NCBI GenBank assembly: GCA_025765615.1
Contig: JAIVFJ010000170.1
Location: 1-64,000, forward strand
Direction of reading: 5' to 3'
Length of the DNA stretch: 64,000 bases
From: Zopfochytrium polystomum
Lineage: Eukaryota > Chytridiomycota > Chytridiomycetes > Chytridiales > Chytridiaceae
Under the pieces are notes generated by a model. The model ran no database searches. It was not told where the DNA came from and was given only the letters and a program-made list of their open reading frames with translations. Below are positions 57,800 to 64,000 of this stretch, one piece after another; within the stretch, counting starts at the first letter, position 1, and the number at the start of each line of letters is the position of its first letter. The position numbers were made by a program, and so were the translations under genes.

Positions 57800-58312
57800 A
57801 CGGCGTGCTGTTGGGTTTCCGCGAAGGAGGGCTGTTTCGAGGGGCGGCGCCGACTTTGCAAATCGAACAAGTCTGTCTGTCCGGGAAGGTGGCGTGGGAA
57901 GAAAATCGACGCGTTTTCAAAGACAATGGTTTTTGCCCTGTTTACATTGGAAAAAAAAAAAAAAAAAGAGAAAAAAAAAACTTTGCATGCGTCTGGAATT
58001 CATCCTTTCCCCAATTTCCAATACTTCTGTGGATCGATGATGGATCGCTCTCCCATGGGCATCCCGGAGCGCAGGTGTGTCGCTCCTTCATTGCGCGAAG
58101 TCCAGCGTTGAGCGTGGAATGTGTCCTATGTCAACGAGTGTCCTATGTCAATGAGTGTGGTTAGTTGCTGTTGAGAAATGCTGCAGGAATGCGGTGTGTC
58201 TGCAGGTTCTGCTGAAGTGAAGAAGTTGTAGTATCTGCTGGTGCAATGGGCAATAAACTGAGTGCTGTAATTGAAGTTGGGGCTTGCTGCAGTTGGGAAC
58301 CATTGAGGCTGC
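57800..58312. other. RAD54 upstream region with A-run
   Basis: A frame in the first 130 nt is open upstream of the RAD54 ATG on the minus strand but is probably 5' UTR. A-runs lie at 57951-57980. Two copies of GTGTCCTATGTCAA(T/C)GAGTG are adjacent at about 58118-58156. No gene seen. Confidence 0.45.
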
Positions 58313-59971
58313 TGTTAGGCGGAACTGACTGGTTAGCAGCAAGAGGTACAAGACGGACCCGAACCTATTGTGACTGTCAGTTATTATTCTCACGATGCCC
58401 ATGGGAGAGCGAGCCAACACCAATGCAGACTCTCAGGAACAGGGCATGACAGGACAAGGCAGACAAGGAACTGAGAGGAGTGATGATTGTATTGGAAACA
58501 ATAATTCACTTGAGGGATGGGACAGGTCCCCCATCCCCCTTTTATACCTACTGAGAGTGTTCTTGTCAAGACTCAAAGAAAGTTCCAGAAAGAGCAATTA
58601 GTAATACAATGATACCAATGATACCAATGACAACAAGACAAGTCAGGAAAGCAAAGAAGGTTCCAGAAGGTTCCACAAGGTTCCATGAAGGAATGTTCTA
58701 GAAGGTTCCACAGGTTTCCAGAGGGTGATTCATAATACAGACCTGGGCGCTGCCATGCGCTGATGACAAATACTCTGAGTATTAAGTGGAACGGAAACCT
58801 GGTGTCAACAGTTTTCCTCCTCCTCTGCTCAAGCAAATAATATAGGAGAGGTTTTTACCCTGTGCTGGTCACACTTGCCTAGCAACTATTACAGCGTGTA
58901 TATCATCATTATGTATCAATAATTCATAACAGAGTTTTTTTTCTCTTTCTCTCCAAGTTGGGGAGAAGGACCACCCACAAACACACATCTCCACTTCATT
59001 CACTCCTTCCACTCACTCACTCAGAGTAGACTGTTTACAGCTGTGGCAAAGAATCATTTCAAGGACTGCTGAGTAACCGTCCTCAGGGTTGCTACAGTGG
59101 ATAATACCTGGCTGGAGGTCTCGCGCCAATTGGAGGTGGCTGCATTGCTGAAGATCGCTGCTGCAATGTCGCTTGTGAGAGGAACTTGTGCGACACCTGA
59201 GTCCTTGCCGCAAAGAGGTGGGCTTCCTTTGCAATGAGCATCGCTGATTTTTGGTTGTTAAACATCAATAGAGAAAGTAGGAGAAATCACAAGGATAGTA
59301 ACATTGCAACTGTTATGGATGAGGAGAGAGAGGAAGTGCACGGGGTGGAATGTTAACTGCTCATCAATCACATCCGGGCCATCTAAAAACCCTGCTGGTG
59401 GCTGTTGTCAACTTGTCATAACTTCTGTTATGTTCAATTCTGCTGATTCTGCTGTTCACCCTTGTTGGTGATTGCCCCTGGTGTGTCTGAACGGCACCAA
59501 CAGACAGACGTCGAGGTAGTGTGGAGCAAGAAAGCTTGTTAAGAGTGTAAACAGTCCACTCTGAGTGAGTGAGTGGAAGGAGTGAATGAAGTGGAGATGT
59601 GTGTTTGTGGGTGGTCTTTCTCCCCAACTTGGAGAGAAAGAGAAAAAAAACTGGGGAGAAAGAGAAAAAAAAAACTCTGTTTTGAACAATTGATACATAA
59701 TGAAGATATAGATGCTATAATAGTTTCTAGGCAAGTGTGACTGGCACAGGGTAAAAACCTCTCCTATATTATCTGCTTGAGCAGAGGAGGAGGAAAACTG
59801 TTAACACCAGGTTTGTGTTCCACTAATACTTAGAGTATTTGTCAACAGTTCAGGTCTGCATTGGCGGTGGCTTGCTCTCCCATGGGCATTGTGAGAACAA
59901 TAACTGACAGTCACCACAGGTTCCGGTCTGTCTTGTGCCTCTTGCTGCTAACCAGTCAGTTCTGCCTAACA
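58313..59971. mobile_element. 1.66-kb inverted-repeat (foldback-like) element
   Basis: The left outer end begins TGTTAGGCGGAACTGACTGG at 58313; the right end is its near-exact inverse finishing GTTCTGCCTAACA at 59971. The arms stay alignable inward for about 420 nt. Examples are GAGCAAGCC/GGCTTGCTC with CCCATGGGCAT, AATATAGGAGAGGTTTTTACC, and the block ACAAACACACATCTCCACTT near the inner ends at about 59038 (left) and 59546 (right). A unique centre of about 510 nt separates them. The left arm is longer because it holds about 310 nt absent from the right arm. No transposase is encoded, so this is a nonautonomous element. Clear target-site duplications were not found at the ends. Confidence 0.8.
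58536..58708 (-). promoter_or_regulatory. Heat-shock-element array with TATA box
   Basis: Perfect alternating GAA-nn-TTC units occur at 58578-58590 (three units), 58656-58683 (six units, one mismatched) and 58691-58708 (four units). Just beyond the first, on the minus strand, is TATAAAAG (58547-58540) followed by G-rich sequence. Order and spacing (HSEs then TATA about 30 nt further on) fit an HSF1-driven promoter firing leftward, with a start near 58510. The array lies inside the left-arm insertion of the inverted-repeat element. Confidence 0.75.
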
Positions 59972-60709
59972 AAGAGCGCGTGCCCTTTCTTGTTAAGAGC
60001 AGAGAGGGAGATCCGGTGCTCTCAGACAAATTGGATTTGTTTCGAGTGCAGGGCCCTTTTCTTGTAAGAGCAAAGCGCCTTGTATACAAGCGAGGTATGG
60101 AACCGTGGTAGAGCTTGAAGAGCTTTGCAGGTCAAAGTGGACGGGACGGTGAGATTTACTGCATTTTCCAACCGATCCAAAGCCTATTTCCATAGCAGCA
60201 TGATGAAAACAACACACTAAGCGTATTTAGCTTCTATAAATATGTAAGTTATATTTAGTAGACTGCCGAAGATCGCTCTTCGCTGTGCGCACGTCCGCAT
60301 GTGTAACAGACAAAGTGCTGGCTGGCAGTGCAACAGCAGGTTTATGCGAAGGAGGTACGCCGTGCGCACGAAAACGTGTCGCCAAAGAAAAGCATGCACT
60401 TCAGGCCAGCGCTTGAGAGGCGGGTGGCGGAGCGCAAGAGCGAACGATAGCTGCAGGGGTTCGGACCAGCAGAACCTCTGCAGCAGCGGCACTGCCACAG
60501 CCGCGCGCCACACGCGCTGGCAGCCATCCTCGCAAGTTGTTTTGATGGATTTCAACGAACTTGAGAAGGCCACCTGCCCTCCAGTGGCGGTGGGAGGTGG
60601 GTGGGAGGTTGTTGGCGGCAGTGGGAGACGTGGGAAAGTTGCGTACTGCTCCGACGCTTTCAGAAACTCCCCCTCGTCCCCTCGTCTGGAGACAATATGA
60701 AAACATTTG

Positions 60710-60740
<31 letters not shown>

Positions 60741-60795
60741 AAGAAAGAAGATCTCACCCAACTCAGGTCATCCGATCGAAGAAGAGCAAGACGCT
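59972..60795. other. Spacer upstream of the Hel2 gene
   Basis: Two near-identical copies of GCCCTTT(T)CTTGT(T)AAGAGCA lie at about 59989 and 60052. GC-richer sequence runs from 60260 to 60690 with a minus-strand 118-codon frame (60573-60217) that looks non-coding, then an A-run at 60711-60738. Nothing else recognised. Confidence 0.4.
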
Positions 60796-63442
60796 ATGAC
60801 CCGCGGCAAGAAACAGCAGCTGTCGCTTCAGGACTTCCACTCGAGGGTCTCCTCCGCCTCGCCGGGTGCTACTTCCGGAAACCCGGCGCAATCGGCGTCG
60901 ACGGGAAGATCGGCAGCGTGGGCCAAAGACAGTGGACCGGACGATGGCCCTCCCGCAAAAGAGGAGAACGCCAGTGTTCCGTCACTTACTCCTCATCCCG
61001 CGGCAGTCAAAGCGGCTCAAGAAGCAGATAACAGCACCGGTTTGTGCAAAGAAGAGCCAGATGTGCGAATTTGCATCCCTGACCCCAACCCACAGAAATG
61101 GACGCATGTCTTATCTGTGCAGATCCAATCACGTACCGAGCTTTTGGCGAATGCAATCACCCTGTTTGCCACTTATGCTCCTTGAGATTAAGAGCCCTGT
61201 TCAAGGATCAAAACTGCTCGTTTTGCAAGGTGCAACCAGCATGCTCGCTTGTGGACACGCCTCTGATCGCTCGTTTAGTCTTCGATGCCATCGGTCATAT
61301 ACACACCAAGTAAGGTCAGGCTTTTTGCCGATTTCGAGACGAGCGGAATGAGCGTAGACAAGAAGCTTTCCATTTTCTTCGACGGCCCTGAAGTATACGA
61401 GGACGTCATGATTCTCCTTCGATTCAACTGCCCAGATCCCAATTGCGACGTTGCCTGCCCGGAAGGTTGGGCGGAACTGAAGCGGCACGTGCAACGCGTT
61501 CATGGGGCATTCCTCTGGTAAGTTCACGAATTTTCGCTGGACGAAGAAATTAATACTTAAACGTAGCGATTTGTGTATACGCCATAAGAAATTGTTCACA
61601 CATGAGCACCAGTTGTACAGTTCTCCAGATCTGGAGAAGCACTATAGTCAAGGGGATGGACAAGAATCTTCTTTCAGAGGCCACCCCATGTGCGGGTTTT
61701 GTCAAATTTCTTTTTATGGTGATGATGAGTTGTACGATCACTGCAAGAAAAGCCATGAGCAGTGCTTTTTGTGCATTCGAAACAACATACGACATCAGTA
61801 CTTTGAGGACTACTACAAGCTTGTTGGTTCTTTACTTTTTTCGTTTATTCATGCTCACAGTCTTTGGTCGAAAGGAGCGGCACTTCCGCACGGAGCACTA
61901 CGCTTGCTTGGAGCCGGAATGCCTTGAGAAGAAGTTTCAAGTTTTCAATACTGACATAGACTTGAAGGCTCACGAGGTTTGCTTGAAGATTGCCTTGGAG
62001 TCTCTGCTAACGCAAGCCACCAGTTGGAGACTCACCCGTCAAAGAGATCGAAAGGGAAGGGAGAACGAATAGAGGTTAACTTTTCAATCGCCTCATCCCG
62101 CCAAGATGTCCCCGCACGAATGGATGGCTCTCGTCGCAGGAAAGGACCACAACCTGACCAGCAGGATGTAACTCCACTGGCCGCAATGTCCACCAGCACG
62201 AGCAGTTTTGATCCGTCTCCCGCGGAAGCGAGAGCATTGAGACCACCCCCTGGCTTCGGATCCAATCTTACGGCAAGGCCCTCAGCATCTACAATCGCAG
62301 ACTTGCCCCAGTCGCAAACCCAGTCATCACCACTCTCAAATGGAAGTAAACGAGGCACGCAGCCTGCCCCTTCCCGGGAGTCATGGCCCGCATTGGAGTC
62401 AGGGTCATCCTCATCGTCGTCCACTCCTCTGCGCTCCCCAGCGAAGACCCAGCGCAACCTAGTTGCTACAAGCACGGGTCCATCTAGCCCTGCACTTGTC
62501 CAAATCAGCGGAGACCCTGACACGAGCTCCAAGCTACAACGGCTTTTAAAATCCGGTGAAAGTATTCTGATCTTCAAAAACGCAGCTTCCTCATTTCGTC
62601 GCTCTGAGATTACCGCCGATGAGTTCTTGGATCAATTTATGGCGCTTGTCTTGGGTGACGGTTCGATTCCTGCCAAAAATCGTAAAGCTCTGGAGGCTGA
62701 CGCCGGAAAGCTTTGGGGCCGGCTGGCAAACTCAATTGCGGAATACGAGGGACAGGAGCAGTCATCTTCAACAACAAAGAAAAAATCATTCGGTGGAAAG
62801 ATCGGGAAAAAAGAAGAAATGCTTCGTGCGTGGAACGATTATCGGATAAAAGTAAGCTGAACTAGGCCTGGCAACGACAATCTCATAAATCCTAAGAATG
62901 CCCCAGACGACCCTGTAACACAATACTCAAACTCTTATGCGTCGCACGCGACTCGACCGGGATTGACAAATGTTTCGGTTGCATCCGCACCTGGACCCAA
63001 CTCAACATCAGCACGAGTGCTTGTCATCAAATCTAATGCTAGCAAACAAAGACATACTGCAGCGTGGAGCACTGCCTCCGGCGGTCGATCATACGTTTCT
63101 ACTTCGTCTTTGAGGGCTGAAACACCGTTACAGAGGCGTGAGCAGTCCGTCTTTGTCGATGCTCGTGCCGATTCCGTCCAAGAACCGCGGCCGGCTGCAG
63201 CAGAGCCCGCAGCGCCATCGCCACCGATGAGTGCGAAGAAGGCACCGCCTCGAAATGCGGCTGAGTTTCCCAGTCTCCCTGGTTCGAAAAAACCACCTCC
63301 GATGAAGCCCCCTGCCGCACCGGCCTGGAGCGCAGGCAGCAGGGATGATTCTAGCGACCAAGCAGATCGTTCTATGGGAGAGAGACAAGAGAAGTCTGGT
63401 GGAAAGAAGAAGGGAAAGACCGTTCTTATGTACGTGGGATGA
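60796..63442 (+). CDS. Hel2/ZNF598-type RING E3 ubiquitin ligase (ribosome quality control)
   Basis: The start at 60796 (MTRGKKQQLSLQDFHSR) precedes a disordered lead. A 59-nt intron (GTTTGT...CCACAG) joins into the RING: MDACLICADPITYRAFGECN, HPVCHLCSLRLRALF, CSFCK. Then come the conserved LSIFFDGPEVYEDVMILLRF and the first zinc finger NCPDPNCDVACPEGWAELKR, then CDLCIRHKKLFTHEHQLYS. Next are HPMCGFCQISFYGDDELYDH..HEQCFLC, and ERHFRTEHYACLEPECLEKK. The C-terminal half is Ser/Pro-rich with a helical block (SEITADEFLDQFMALVLGDG) and a final KKKGKTVLMYVG, like the Hel2/ZNF598 tail. Hel2 ubiquitylates 40S proteins of collided ribosomes. Exon borders between 61.8 and 62.1 kb and near 62860-62960 are approximate. 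Confidence 0.9.
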
Positions 63443-63450
63443 GATTTGCC

Positions 63451-63992
63451 CTATATTTTCTGCAAAATCTTGTCTATCTCGGTCTCGGCTTTTCTTTTTG
63501 CGTTCTCAATGGCAACTCGTTCGAATAGACAAAGTCGCTCCCTTAATCGTCCTTTCATCTCTCGTATCTGCTGTTTGTAGTCGAGAACATGAGAGTCGTC
63601 CTTCTTCAACTGCCTTGGCGTCACGGGCTGTGTTGACACCGCTCGCAGCTTTTCTCTGACAATCCTCGCCGCTTCCTACTGGCGTTTTTAGCCGTGTGCC
63701 GTCGTAAGTAAGGCTTTCAAACCTCTTTCTCTCGCTGGTCAGCTCGACGAGCGGACTCCTCAAATTGGGCCTTTTCGGCTTGCTGCTTTAACGCAGAGTT
63801 GCGGAACTCGGCTTTTAACAGAGAGGACCTTGTGTGTTTCACGTTCACGTCAAGTCCATCTGAAAGTGAAAGCTTCGAGTGCGTTTTGTTGTAGTGCTTG
63901 TTGTTTGTCGACCCAGAAATCGTCGACTGGGTTCGCGATGCCTTACGCTCCCTTGCCATCTCCTCATGCAACGAAACGCCAGTGAAAGGCAT
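63451..63992 (-). CDS. Coiled-coil protein, C-terminal part (runs to window end)
   Basis: Two minus-strand exons. The upstream one, beginning MPFTGVSLHEEMARERKASR at 63992, contains a charged helical stretch (KAEFRNSALKQQAEKAQFEE). The last (stop at 63451) has STQPVTPRQLKKDDSHVLDY then KQQIREMKGRLRERLCLFER and ends AKRKAETEIDKILQKI. The heptad-like, Lys/Glu/Arg-rich composition indicates a coiled coil. The ATG at 63992 may be internal, so the 5' end could lie beyond the window. It is convergent with the Hel2 gene, 8 nt between stops. Family not identified; a cytoskeletal or ciliary role is only a guess. Confidence 0.6.
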
Positions 63993-64000
63993 GGGCCTGA

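Noticed and set aside
58148..58423. Minus-strand frame of 91 codons (contains MGIVRIITDSHNRF) downstream of the HSE promoter, mirrored at 59861-60067 on the plus strand
   Set aside because: The similarity is explained by the inverted repeat itself; no family resemblance and no sign of codon-level selection.
60217..60573. 118-codon minus-strand frame between the repeat element and Hel2
   Set aside because: Composition is unlike the neighbouring genes, there is no recognisable domain and no conserved start context; treated as chance.

Overview
This window is nuclear DNA of a eukaryote. Genes are broken by many short GT-AG introns, mostly about 45-100 nt, are packed on both strands, and are surrounded by long (CT)n/(GA)n, (CA)n and poly-T tracts. 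The gene set suggests an early-diverging, probably zoosporic (chytrid-like) fungus. Fungal-type genes (Nar1, AIM18/CHI-like, Tda10-like kinase, Gfd2-like exonuclease, Arc1p/AIMP1-like, GH15 glucoamylase, Hel2) sit beside genes usually lost from yeasts and moulds (LRRC57, RNF121, SLC41, an NBR1-like receptor, a SHANK-like protein). A unicellular holozoan cannot be excluded. The taxonomic reading is inference.

Layout: 0-2.7 kb is transposon debris (a tRNA-like head and a broken transposase-like frame). 3.4-9 kb holds three minus-strand genes (CaMK-type kinase, LRRC57-like, LAS1). LAS1 is divergent from a secreted glucoamylase (8.9-10.7 kb), followed by an Arc1p/AIMP1-like tRNA-binding protein. 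12.9-18.6 kb holds Nar1 (-), the CHI-like mitochondrial protein (+) and PIG-L (-). 19.2-21.4 kb encodes a SHANK-type SPN-ankyrin protein (-), divergent from a Tda10-like kinase. 23.4-28.6 kb has an ARM-like protein and an unknown protein. 29.3-34.3 kb has an NBR1-like autophagy receptor and an SLC41 Mg transporter (both -). 35.5-46 kb has an M1 aminopeptidase, a universal stress protein, an RNF121-like E3 ligase and a Gfd2-like DEDDh exonuclease (all +). 46.1-48.5 kb is ETF-ubiquinone oxidoreductase (-). 49.1-50 kb carries a broken Fanzor/TnpB-like nuclease. 50.2-54.5 kb has two large disordered membrane proteins. 54.8-57.8 kb is RAD54 (-). 58.3-60 kb is a long inverted-repeat element whose left arm carries a heat-shock-element array with a TATA box. 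60.8-63.4 kb is Hel2/ZNF598, and a coiled-coil gene runs to the window edge.

Most genes are unrelated housekeeping functions rather than one pathway. Quality control recurs: Hel2 (stalled ribosomes), NBR1-like (selective autophagy), RNF121 (ER ubiquitylation), LAS1 (rRNA processing). I see no cluster that amounts to a clearly new multi-gene system. The best candidates for a second look are the SHANK-like protein in an apparently non-animal genome, the Fanzor remnant, and the HSE-armed inverted-repeat element.
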